Shown: in pieces, positions 1-6,908 of the stretch
How positions within the stretch are numbered: the stretch's first letter is position 1
How the letters are laid out: each line of letters starts with the position of its first letter
DNA from: an uncultured Acidimicrobiaceae bacterium
GTDB taxonomy: Bacteria; Actinomycetota; Acidimicrobiia; Acidimicrobiales; Bog-793
Assembly: GCA_903907185.1 (NCBI GenBank)
Contig: CAIVND010000140.1
Span: 1-9,371 of the forward strand
Length of the DNA: 9,371 bases
Reading direction: 5' to 3'
Program-made: the position numbers and the translations under genes
The notes under the pieces: generated by a model
Databases searched by the model: none
Told to the model about the DNA's origin: nothing
Seen by the model: only the letters and a program-made list of their open reading frames with translations

Positions 1-908
1 CCATCGAGCCAACCCATGTACCAGTCTGGCTGCACTGCATAACTCACATGTGAAGCCACGTACGGCCCATAGAGCCAGATCGGGTTGATCTGCACAAAGG
101 CTCCAAGGAGCACCGAAATCGCCGTGGTGAGAAAGAGGAAACCCGTGGTCTTTAGGGCAAAGTTCGGCCACATCGGCGCACCGATCACGTTGTCCTCGCG
201 CGCACCATGTCCAGCGAACTGGGTGTGCTTATGTTTCATCAACATGCCAAGGTGTGCGCCCAACAGACCGAGGATGACGAGCGGAACGACCAATACGTGG
301 AGGATAAAGAACCGAGGGATGATCGACCCATCTCCTGGGAAGACTCCTCCAAACAACAGCGTGGCGAGGTAGCTACCAACGATCGGGATCGATTCCAAAA
401 TTGAGTAGGCAATTCGGATACCGGTCCCCGAGACCAGGTCATCGGGGATGGAGTAGCCAAGGAAACCGTTCACGATCGCCAAGATCATCAATGTCGTGCC
501 GACCAGCCAGTTCAACTCACGCGGACGGCGGAACGCACCGGTGAAAAAGACTCGAAGCATATGAATAACGATCGAACCGATAAAGATGTTTGCCGACCAG
601 TGATGCATCTGGCGCATGAGCAACCCACTGCGTACCGAGAATGACAGGTCAACGGTCGATTTGAATGCCGCCGAGACCGTCTGGCCGTCGAGCGGTGCAT
701 AGACGCCGTGATAGACGACGTCTTGGCCCGATGGCACGAAATACAGCGTCAGAAAGACGCCAGTCGCCAACAGGACGATGAAGGAGTAGAGCGCGATCTC
801 TCCGATCATGAATGACCAGTGGTCGGGGAAGATCTTGTTGAGCAGATGACGACCCGATCGCGAAAATGCGAGTCGGTTGTCGACCCAGGTAAAGAGCGCA
901 TCAATCAA
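1..908 (-). CDS. qcrB: Cytochrome bc1 complex cytochrome b subunit QcrB (partial, 3' end missing)
   Basis: This is the quinol-oxidising, diheme membrane subunit of the actinobacterial bc1 (bcc) complex. About 302 residues are visible; actinobacterial QcrB proteins are about 540, so the C-terminal part lies beyond the left edge. The first transmembrane segment is at about 35-57. The high-potential/low-potential haem ligand pairs are H102 with H116 (13 residues between) and H204 with H219 (14 between). The motif FFTGAFRRPRE follows helix B, and QPDWY at 293-297 replaces the PEWY quinol-site motif, as is usual in Actinobacteria. The start is a TTG at 908-906, chosen because GAGGTGG lies 6 bases upstream (921-915) and the next codons read IDALFTWVDNR; no ATG or GTG fits. 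It overlaps the qcrA stop by 4 bases, which indicates translational coupling. Identification is firm; the exact start is less so. Confidence 0.95.
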   Translation of the reverse strand, partial: MIDALFTWVDNRLAFSRSGRHLLNKIFPDHWSFMIGEIALYSFIVLLATGVFLTLYFVPSGQDVVYHGVYAPLDGQTVSAAFKSTVDLSFSVRSGLLMRQMHHWSANIFIGSIVIHMLRVFFTGAFRRPRELNWLVGTTLMILAIVNGFLGYSIPDDLVSGTGIRIAYSILESIPIVGSYLATLLFGGVFPGDGSIIPRFFILHVLVVPLVILGLLGAHLGMLMKHKHTQFAGHGAREDNVIGAPMWPNFALKTTGFLFLTTAISVLLGAFVQINPIWLYGPYVASHVSYAVQPDWYMGWLD

Positions 909-1837
909 TTGGTGCCACCTCGCTCCCAGAAACCGGGACCGATCGGCTCGTCATATCCCGCCTGAGCCCGCAGGTAACCCTCAGCATCGACGTAGAGCGG
1001 GAGTTGAGGAAGTGGGCGTGGCGCTGGACCAAAGATCGGGATCGCACCCTTTTCCACCTCAAAGAGCGATTGATGGCAGGGACAGAGCAGCTGCTTAGTC
1101 GTTTGCTCATAGAGACCGACAGGACACCCGGCGTGCGTGCACACCTTGGAGTAGGCAAGGAAGCCCTCTGGACCCCAACTCTCTCGACCAGCCATCGTGA
1201 CGACGTCGCCGGATGCTTTGACTCGGATCAGCACGGTCTGAGAGAGCGCACCGCCAAGATCATTCTCTGGGAAGACGGTCGCAAGGGTACCGACCTCAAG
1301 ATCCGTCGCCTTCAAGCGCCGGCCATCGATCGTGGAGATGTATGAGCCCTTTCTCCACTTGGTCGTATAGAAGGTGTTCTTCGGAAGTGGCCCAAGTGAA
1401 CGGATGAGCGGAAAGAGCGCAACAACGCTAAAGACCGCTCCCGAGGCAGCAAGCATGGCGCCGAGAAAGTACCTCCGCCCAAAGGCGACGCGGCCACGAG
1501 CTACAAAATCAGCGACAAGTTCGTCGTGCTCCTCGCGTGTGGTCTCCATCTGGGGGCGAGGCTCCTCAAACGGACCTCGGGGCACGAGGTACTTGCCCCA
1601 GATGACCATCGCTGCACCGAAGAAGAGGAAACCAGCACCAAGGGTTCCACCGAGGATCTCGTTGTCAGCGTTCACCCAGAAAGCGGCACCGAAGCCAAAG
1701 AAGAAGACCAGGGAGACAAAGAAGGTAAAAGCGGCCGCGTACTCGACCCGCTTGGGATTCTTTGCCAGCACCTGGAACTGAGGAGCATCAGGTGAGACAA
1801 GTTCACTGGAGTTGTCGGGCTGGTGATGATCAGACAT
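905..1837 (-). CDS. qcrA: Rieske iron-sulfur subunit QcrA of the cytochrome bc1 complex
   Basis: This protein (310 residues) carries the [2Fe-2S] Rieske cluster that passes an electron from quinol to cytochrome c. Box 1 is CTHAGC (C233, H235, C238) and box 2 is CPCHQS (C252, C254, H255). By family rules C233, H235, C252 and H255 hold the cluster and C238-C254 form the disulfide. Ahead of this are three hydrophobic segments at about 33-55, 60-83 and 119-144, the extended membrane anchor typical of actinobacterial QcrA rather than the single helix of proteobacteria. The frame stays open upstream to 2059, but the ATG at 1837 is preferred: GAGGGAAG lies just upstream (1848-1841) and the residues beyond it are low-complexity antisense to qcrC. 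It overlaps the end of qcrC by 8 bases and the start of qcrB by 4, so it is the middle gene of qcrCAB. Confidence 0.96.
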   Translation of the reverse strand: MSDHHQPDNSSELVSPDAPQFQVLAKNPKRVEYAAAFTFFVSLVFFFGFGAAFWVNADNEILGGTLGAGFLFFGAAMVIWGKYLVPRGPFEEPRPQMETTREEHDELVADFVARGRVAFGRRYFLGAMLAASGAVFSVVALFPLIRSLGPLPKNTFYTTKWRKGSYISTIDGRRLKATDLEVGTLATVFPENDLGGALSQTVLIRVKASGDVVTMAGRESWGPEGFLAYSKVCTHAGCPVGLYEQTTKQLLCPCHQSLFEVEKGAIPIFGPAPRPLPQLPLYVDAEGYLRAQAGYDEPIGPGFWERGGTN

Positions 1838-2675
1838 GCGCTTCCCTCTGTGGATCTTCAGAACCCTCATCTGGTTCGCTGCGGTCGCCAACCCAGAGCG
1901 CGAAGAGGAGACAGGCACCAACGCCGAGGAAGAGTCCAACGAACCCCTCCGCCACCGGACCATTGCCACCGAGGCCAATGCCACCGACGTTGGCCGGATG
2001 ATCAATACTCTTCGAAACATAGGCAACGACGTCTCGTACCTGAGCCTTAGTGAGCGCACCGGGATAAAAACGTGGCATGGCTCCAGGAGCGGTCTCGATC
2101 GCTTCGGTGATCTGCGTCGTCGTCAGACCGTGCAGCGAGGGAGCGTTGAGCTCACCAGACAGGGCATCGCCTGCACCAGTGATGGTGTGACAGCCAGCAC
2201 AGTTCTCTGAGAAGAGCTCCTGGCCGAGCGAGAGGTTCGCGCCAGTGATATCACCCGTAGGGATCGCGAGGCCACCTGCCTTGAGGCTGGCAACATAGTT
2301 TGCGATTGCAATCGTCTGTGATCGCGAGAACTTGTCGGTACCACGGCTTGGTTGCGCGGTCGGCACCGCGAGAGGCATCCATCCGCTCGAGACCCAGAGA
2401 TCAACCATCGCCGCGCCGCCGCCAAGAAGCGATGGTGCAAGTGAGCTGCCATCGGCGTCGATGCCGTGACAGCTTGAGCAGTTCTCATCGAAGAGCGTCT
2501 TGCCGATTGCGAGATCGGCAGCCTTGGCCGAGGAGGCACTTGGAGTGGCGACAACCTGCGCGGGATCTGTCGTACTTGTACTGGTCGTTGCCGAGGCAAA
2601 CGCGGACAGTCCAAAGATGCCGGTGACGAGGACAGCCGATCCAAAGATGAGTTTTGCGAGCATTCGGTTCATCAT
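1830..2675 (-). CDS. qcrC: Diheme cytochrome c subunit QcrC of the cytochrome bc1 complex
   Basis: QcrC is the actinobacterial diheme cytochrome c that links bc1 directly to the aa3 oxidase, replacing a soluble cytochrome c. The 281-residue product begins with a signal-like helix (about 8-28, ending ASA), followed by a Ser/Thr/Ala-rich linker. It has two haem c sites, CSSCH at 66-70 and CAGCH at 159-163. Likely axial methionines are M100 (SGWMP) and M200 (GAMPRFYPG). A C-terminal transmembrane helix at about 240-262 is followed by a charged cytoplasmic tail. The start is one of two consecutive ATG codons (2675 or 2672); the first overlaps the ctaE stop by one base (TAATG). No clear ribosome binding site is visible, so translation is probably coupled to ctaE. 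No lipobox cysteine is present, so the N-terminus is either cleaved or a retained anchor. Confidence 0.95.
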   Translation of the reverse strand: MMNRMLAKLIFGSAVLVTGIFGLSAFASATTSTSTTDPAQVVATPSASSAKAADLAIGKTLFDENCSSCHGIDADGSSLAPSLLGGGAAMVDLWVSSGWMPLAVPTAQPSRGTDKFSRSQTIAIANYVASLKAGGLAIPTGDITGANLSLGQELFSENCAGCHTITGAGDALSGELNAPSLHGLTTTQITEAIETAPGAMPRFYPGALTKAQVRDVVAYVSKSIDHPANVGGIGLGGNGPVAEGFVGLFLGVGACLLFALWVGDRSEPDEGSEDPQREAHV

Positions 2676-3295
2676 TACGAGAGCAAGAAGAGGGCGCTAA
2701 AGAGCCCAATCCAGACGATGTCAACGAAGTGCCAGTAGTAACTAATCGCCTGATACACAGGGGTTTCACCCTCATCACCCTGAGGTCCAGAGAGGCGAAA
2801 GAGCAGGAAGACCATTGCAACAAGTCCGAGGAGAACGTGCAGCCCGTGCAGCCCAGACATGATGTAGAAGAGCGAACCATAGGCGTTCGTGTGAGCATGG
2901 AATGGCAGCGTCTTCCATTCATAGGCCTGGTTCCCAAGAAATGCTCCACCGAGGATCAGCGTGAGTCCAATCCAGATACGTGCCTTCGTCCGATGCCCGT
3001 GTTCTTGTGCCCACACACCGAACTGCATCGTTGGACTCGAAGCGAGAAGCACGATCGTAAAGATCAGTGCCTGATAGGTATCGAGCTCAGTCCCCGCGGG
3101 AGGCCAAACCTTGGCAGCCGAGCGGATCGTAAAGAAGGCCGCGAACAGACCGCTGAAGAACATGAACTCTGAACCCAACCAGATCATGACGCCGACGGCG
3201 AGAAGTTGTGGACGCTGCACCGAAGAACTTGGAGGTGTCTCCATTGGGGGCACGTCAAGGGTCGTGTCAGTCACGGTATATTTTTTAGTCGACAA
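2675..3295 (-). CDS. ctaE: Cytochrome c oxidase subunit III (aa3 type)
   Basis: CtaE is the five-helix subunit III of the haem-copper oxidase, which stabilises subunit I and its proton uptake path. From the chosen start the protein has 206 residues. Recognisable elements are WLGSEFMFFSGLFAAFF at 39-55 (with the conserved Glu at 43), GNQAYEW near 121-127, SGLHGLHVLLG near 147-157 and YYWHFVDIVWIGLF near 186-199, all in family order. The frame is open up to a TTG at 3322, but the TTG at 3295 is preferred because AAGAGGA (3306-3300) lies 4 bases upstream and the product then begins MSTKKYTVTD. A GTG at 3274 and an ATG at 3244 are further options. It heads the ctaE-qcrCAB operon and is divergent from hemE. 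ctaD and ctaF lie apart, 5 kb to the right. Confidence 0.94.
   Translation of the reverse strand: MSTKKYTVTDTTLDVPPMETPPSSSVQRPQLLAVGVMIWLGSEFMFFSGLFAAFFTIRSAAKVWPPAGTELDTYQALIFTIVLLASSPTMQFGVWAQEHGHRTKARIWIGLTLILGGAFLGNQAYEWKTLPFHAHTNAYGSLFYIMSGLHGLHVLLGLVAMVFLLFRLSGPQGDEGETPVYQAISYYWHFVDIVWIGLFSALFLLS
3276..3289. promoter_or_regulatory. AT-rich island, possible promoter element between ctaE and hemE
   Basis: A run of T/A bases (GTATATTTTTTAG) stands out from the GC-rich surroundings at the 5' end of ctaE. On the plus strand TATATT at 3277-3282 resembles a -10 element and would give a leader of roughly 35 bases before the TTG at 3325, or about 90 before the GTG at 3376. No convincing -35 is visible on either strand. 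The assignment is weak and rests only on base composition and the divergent gene arrangement. Confidence 0.25.
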
Positions 3296-3375
3296 TTGGT
3301 CCTCTTGGCCAAACGAGGCCAAGATTGCCCCTGTCCCAAACTGGTCGCTCGACGGCTACGCGTTATCGTGAGGGC

Positions 3376-4413
3376 GTGGACCACTCCCCCTCCCGCTTCC
3401 TCCAGGCATGTCGCCGCCAAGCCGTCGACCACCCACCGGTCTGGTTCATGCGCCAAGCTGGGCGTTCACTGCCCGAATACCGGGCGATCCGAACGAATGA
3501 TTCCATCCTCGAGGCGGTCAAAGACCCTGAACTCGCGGCAGAGGTAACGCTGCAGCCCGTCCGTCGCTACGGCGTTGACGCTGCCATCTTGTTCTCGGAC
3601 ATCGTTGTCCCGGTCTCTGCCATCGGTGTCGACATCGAGATTGTGGCTGGTCGTGGACCGGTCGTGGCGGAACCCTTCCGCTACGCAAGCGACCTTGCTC
3701 GCCTGCGCCCCCTTGAACCCGAGGTCGATACTCCTTATGTCATCGAGACCGTCAAGTTGCTCAAGAAGGAGCTGTCGGTTCCCCTCATCGGCTTCGCTGG
3801 CGCCCCGTTCACCGTCGCGAGCTACCTCATCGAGGGAGGGCCGAGTCGAAACTTCACCCACACCAAGGCGCTCATGCACACCGATGAAACAACGTGGTTC
3901 GCTCTCATGGATCAGCTCAGTCAGATCGCCCTCTCATCGCTCCAGTCACAGATCACCGCTGGAGCTGACGCCATTCAGCTCTTTGACTCGTGGGCCGGTG
4001 CGCTCAGTCGAGCTGACTACGAGTACTTCGTTCTGCCTGCGACACGACGCGTCCTCGAGGGCATCGGAGAAAGCGCTCCTCGGATCCACTTCGGTGTAGG
4101 CACGGGGGAGTTGCTCGAGCTGATGGCGGGTGCTGGAACTGACGTCCTCGGTGTTGACTGGCGGACCTCACTTACTGACGCCTCAGCCAGGGTGGGGCAC
4201 CGCTATGCCCTTCAGGGCAACCTCGATCCAGCGGTTGTCATCGCTGGCATCGAACCAGCCAAGGTAGAGACCGCGCGCATCTTGGAGGAGGGAGCCCGCC
4301 ACGGCGGACACATCTTCAACCTTGGTCACGGCGTGCTCCCCGAGACCGACCCAGGGGTCTTGGCGGAGCTGGTCTCGTTTGTTCATGAGTGGGAGCCAGG
4401 AACGACGCGGTGA
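3376..4413 (+). CDS. hemE: Uroporphyrinogen decarboxylase
   Basis: HemE removes four acetate carboxyl groups from uroporphyrinogen III to give coproporphyrinogen III in the cytoplasm. From the GTG at 3376 the protein has 345 residues, close to bacterial homologues (about 350). The first signature, PVWFMRQAGRSLPEYR, covers residues 21-36 with substrate-binding R26 and R30. The catalytic Asp is D75 (LFSD), the second signature IGFAGAPFTVASY covers 138-150 with Y150, and H318 lies in NLGHGVLP. An in-frame TTG at 3325 would add 17 residues of no recognisable homology; it does have GAGG 6 bases upstream (3315-3318), whereas the GTG has GAGGG too close to be ideal. The start is therefore unsettled. 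It leads hemE-hemH-hemY, and its TGA overlaps the hemH GTG by 4 bases. Confidence 0.95.
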   Translation: MDHSPSRFLQACRRQAVDHPPVWFMRQAGRSLPEYRAIRTNDSILEAVKDPELAAEVTLQPVRRYGVDAAILFSDIVVPVSAIGVDIEIVAGRGPVVAEPFRYASDLARLRPLEPEVDTPYVIETVKLLKKELSVPLIGFAGAPFTVASYLIEGGPSRNFTHTKALMHTDETTWFALMDQLSQIALSSLQSQITAGADAIQLFDSWAGALSRADYEYFVLPATRRVLEGIGESAPRIHFGVGTGELLELMAGAGTDVLGVDWRTSLTDASARVGHRYALQGNLDPAVVIAGIEPAKVETARILEEGARHGGHIFNLGHGVLPETDPGVLAELVSFVHEWEPGTTR

Positions 4414-5372
4414 GGACTGCGGTGCTGGTAATGGCCTACGGGACCCCAACAGGACCGGGGGATATCGCGAACTTCTACACCGATGTCCGGCGAGGCCGAC
4501 CACCAACTCCCGAACAGCTCGCCAACCTCGAGCTGCGCTACCAAACCATCGGTGGTCTCTCGCCGCTTCTTGCACGCACAAAGGCACAGATCGGTGCGCT
4601 CGACCATGCACTGGAAGAGATCTCACCGGGGGAGTTTTCCACCTTCTATGGTGCAAAACACTCTGCCCCAAAAATTGAGACCACGATCGACCTCATCGCG
4701 AAACAGGGATTCACCCACCTCATCGGACTTGTTCTTGCACCCCACTATTCGGTGCTCAGCGTGGGTGAATATATCGATCGTGCACGTCGACGTGCTGGCG
4801 AACTCGAAATTGAGTGCACCTTTATCGAACGCTGGGGGGCCGACCACGAACTCATCGACCTGCTCGCGGGTCGTCTCCGGGCCACGATCGGCGAGATCGC
4901 CGAGCGGTGCTCAAACTTCGAGGTGATCTTCAGCGCGCACTCACTGCCCGCTCGGGTCGTTGAGTTGGGTGACCGCTACCAAGATGAGCTCGCCGAGACG
5001 GCCAAACTGGTCGCCTCAAGTGTTGGACTTTCGCACTTCCGGACTGGTTGGCAGAGCGCCGGTCGAACCCCCGAACCGTGGCTCGGTCCTGATCTGCTCA
5101 CACTTCTCGATCAACTACGTGCCGAGTCGTTCGACGGTGTCATCGTCTGCCCCGCGGGCTTCACCTCAGATCACCTGGAGATCCTCTATGACCTTGATAT
5201 CGAGGCCGCGAACCGTGCGGGTGAGATCGGCCTCGCATTCGCCCGTACCGCCTCACTGAACGACGATCCTGGGCTCGCTTCGCTGCTTGCGCGGCGAGTT
5301 GTTGCGGCACGCGAGACGTTCAACCTCACCACCGGCAATTTCACCACCGGCAATTGCACCACTGGCCATTGA
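4410..5372 (+). CDS. hemH: Ferrochelatase, Bacillus-like (probable coproporphyrin III ferrochelatase)
   Basis: This enzyme inserts Fe(II) into a porphyrin; in Gram-positive bacteria the substrate is coproporphyrin III and the gene is also called cpfC. The 320-residue product resembles Bacillus subtilis HemH: LVMAYGTP near the start (Y10, the residue near the metal site), IGGLSPL, LAPHYS, SAHSLP with catalytic H177, a GWQS...PEPWLGPD segment, and DHLEILYDLDIEA with E257. The GTG at 4410 is preferred: it forms a GTGA overlap with hemE, has AGGA 8 bases upstream (4398-4401), and gives MRTAVLVMAYG. A GTG at 4389 would add seven residues. Only one cysteine (C316) lies in the last 60 residues, so the [2Fe-2S] ligand set known from many actinobacterial ferrochelatases seems absent. 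The C-terminus is an in-frame tandem repeat. Its TGA overlaps the ATG of the next gene. Confidence 0.94.
   Translation: MRTAVLVMAYGTPTGPGDIANFYTDVRRGRPPTPEQLANLELRYQTIGGLSPLLARTKAQIGALDHALEEISPGEFSTFYGAKHSAPKIETTIDLIAKQGFTHLIGLVLAPHYSVLSVGEYIDRARRRAGELEIECTFIERWGADHELIDLLAGRLRATIGEIAERCSNFEVIFSAHSLPARVVELGDRYQDELAETAKLVASSVGLSHFRTGWQSAGRTPEPWLGPDLLTLLDQLRAESFDGVIVCPAGFTSDHLEILYDLDIEAANRAGEIGLAFARTASLNDDPGLASLLARRVVAARETFNLTTGNFTTGNCTTGH
5326..5370 (+). repeat. Three-copy 15-bp in-frame tandem repeat at the hemH 3' end
   Basis: Units lie at 5326-5340, 5341-5355 and 5356-5370. The first two are identical over all 15 bases (TCACCACCGGCAATT); the third differs at three positions. They encode TTGN-type repeats as the final residues of ferrochelatase, directly before its stop codon and the hemY start. 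Because the unit is a multiple of three, copy changes would keep the reading frame. Confidence 0.9.
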
Positions 5373-6883
5373 TGACGAACGAGCATTCGACCAAACGGCC
5401 ATCTGCTGTTGTCGTCGGTGGTGGGATCGCAGGGCTCGTAGCCGCTTGGAGTCTCTCCTCGACCCACGAGGTTGTACTGATTGAGGCAACTGATCGACTC
5501 GGCGGAAAGATCGCCACCACAACGTTTCGCGATCGACCCCTCGACCTTGGTGCCGATGCCTTCATCATCCGCAATGACGCCGCGCTTAATCTCTGCCGTG
5601 AACTTGGACTCGAGAGTGAACTCATCGAGCCAGCCAGCAAGAGCGCTGCCGTGTACACGCGCCGTGAGCTTCACCCGCTCCCAAAAGGGCTCATCTTTGG
5701 CATCCCCACCGACCTCTTCGCGCTCAAACGCTCCGGAGTGATCAATCTGTTGGGCTTACTGCGAGCACTGTATGACGTGGTCGCACCGGTCCCGGCGATC
5801 ACGCTCGATGACTTTGCACGGATGCAGCGAAAAGAGTTTGACCCAACCGTTGGAGAGATCTTTCACCGCCGGTTCGGACGCGCACTGGTCAATGCACTGA
5901 TCGACCCCTTGGTCGGAGGTATCAACGCAAGCGATGTAGGGGTGCTCTCGCTCTACAGTTCGATGCCTCAGATCGCGGAACAGATCGCTGGCAAGAAAAG
6001 CATTATGCGCGCCCTTCGGCCACGAAAGGGCACCACCCCAACTGGTGGCTCAATCTTTCGTGGACTTGCGGGCGGGATGGAGGCGCTGGTCATCGCACTT
6101 GAGCGCCAACTCATCTCCCGAGGGGTGAAGATCGAACGTGAGACCAGCGTCTCCACGATCGAAAGGTCTGGATCCCATCAGTTCACGGTCTTTTCTTCGA
6201 CCGCTACCTACGTCGTCGATCGGATCGTGCTCGCTACACCGGCCTATGTCAGCGCCGCAATTGTCGACGAACTCTCACCTGCCCTTGCTCTCGAACTCAG
6301 CGCGATCCCCTACGCCGGCGTCGCAACCGTCACGATGAGCTTTCACGAAGACGACATCGCGCCGTTCATCGCGCGCGACCTCGCTGATCTCATCGAGATC
6401 GATTCCGAGCACCCGTTTGTCGTCTCTGAACACCTGTTACCTGGAAGTGGGGTCCTCGTTGCACGAGACAGGTCATCGTTGATTACTGCAGCATCATTTA
6501 CCTCAACAAAGTGGCCACGGTCACACGCCGATCACGAGGTCGTTATCCGTTCCTCGCTTGGTCATCACCACGATGAGCGCGCGCTTGCACTAAACGACAC
6601 CGAGCTCACCAATGCCGTGCGTCGAGAGCTTACGACCATGCTTGGTATTCATGCGGAGCCGCTCGCGACGGTTATTCAACGGTGGCCAGCTTCATTCCCC
6701 CAGTATGTGAGCGGGCACGGAGCGCGCATCGAACGGGTCGATCATCTCGCGAGCGATCTTGGTATCGATCTCGTTGGAGCTGCCTACCACGGCATCGGCC
6801 TCCCTGCCTGCATCGCGCATGCTCGACAGGCGGTTGCTCGATCGGTTCGTGCGGAAGATTCAGAAACCAAACAAGATCAGTAA
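5372..6883 (+). CDS. hemY: HemY-type FAD oxidase of haem synthesis (coproporphyrinogen III / protoporphyrinogen oxidase)
   Basis: This is an oxygen-dependent flavoenzyme that removes six electrons from the porphyrinogen. In the Gram-positive pathway it acts on coproporphyrinogen III and is named CgoX. The 503-residue product has an N-terminal dinucleotide fold (G16, G18, G21; E38 at the end of the second strand, then DRLGGK) and a LDLGADAF segment. The middle part contains PKGLIFGIPTDL and IDPLVGGINASDVGVLSLYS, characteristic of the family. The C-terminus has RWPASFPQY and the FAD-closing GAAYHGIGLPACIAHA. The order and wording of these motifs match Bacillus HemY more than the plant or proteobacterial enzymes. 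It is slightly longer than the usual 450-480 residues. The ATG at 5372 overlaps the hemH stop (TGATG), so translation is probably coupled; a TTG at 5354 in the repeat is less likely. It is the last gene of the haem operon and converges on gtrA. Confidence 0.93.
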   Translation: MTNEHSTKRPSAVVVGGGIAGLVAAWSLSSTHEVVLIEATDRLGGKIATTTFRDRPLDLGADAFIIRNDAALNLCRELGLESELIEPASKSAAVYTRRELHPLPKGLIFGIPTDLFALKRSGVINLLGLLRALYDVVAPVPAITLDDFARMQRKEFDPTVGEIFHRRFGRALVNALIDPLVGGINASDVGVLSLYSSMPQIAEQIAGKKSIMRALRPRKGTTPTGGSIFRGLAGGMEALVIALERQLISRGVKIERETSVSTIERSGSHQFTVFSSTATYVVDRIVLATPAYVSAAIVDELSPALALELSAIPYAGVATVTMSFHEDDIAPFIARDLADLIEIDSEHPFVVSEHLLPGSGVLVARDRSSLITAASFTSTKWPRSHADHEVVIRSSLGHHHDERALALNDTELTNAVRRELTTMLGIHAEPLATVIQRWPASFPQYVSGHGARIERVDHLASDLGIDLVGAAYHGIGLPACIAHARQAVARSVRAEDSETKQDQ

Positions 6884-6908
6884 AAACAACCTCGTGCCGA
6901 ATCTGCTC

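Noticed and set aside
1374..1781. Open frame of 135 codons on the plus strand opposite qcrA
   Set aside because: It is antisense to a clearly identified Rieske gene, is low-complexity (Lys/Pro/Arg-rich) and has no family motif.
2123..2644. Open frame of 173 codons on the minus strand within qcrC
   Set aside because: It is an alternative frame of the same strand as qcrC, Arg/Ser-rich, and destroys the two CXXCH sites seen in the true frame.
3575..4099. Open frame of 174 codons on the plus strand within hemE
   Set aside because: It is a shifted frame of hemE with a Ser/Arg-rich composition typical of shadow frames; hemE itself carries all catalytic motifs.
6884..6908. Possible terminator between the convergent hemY and gtrA genes
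   Set aside because: No stable hairpin or T-run is visible in these 25 bases.
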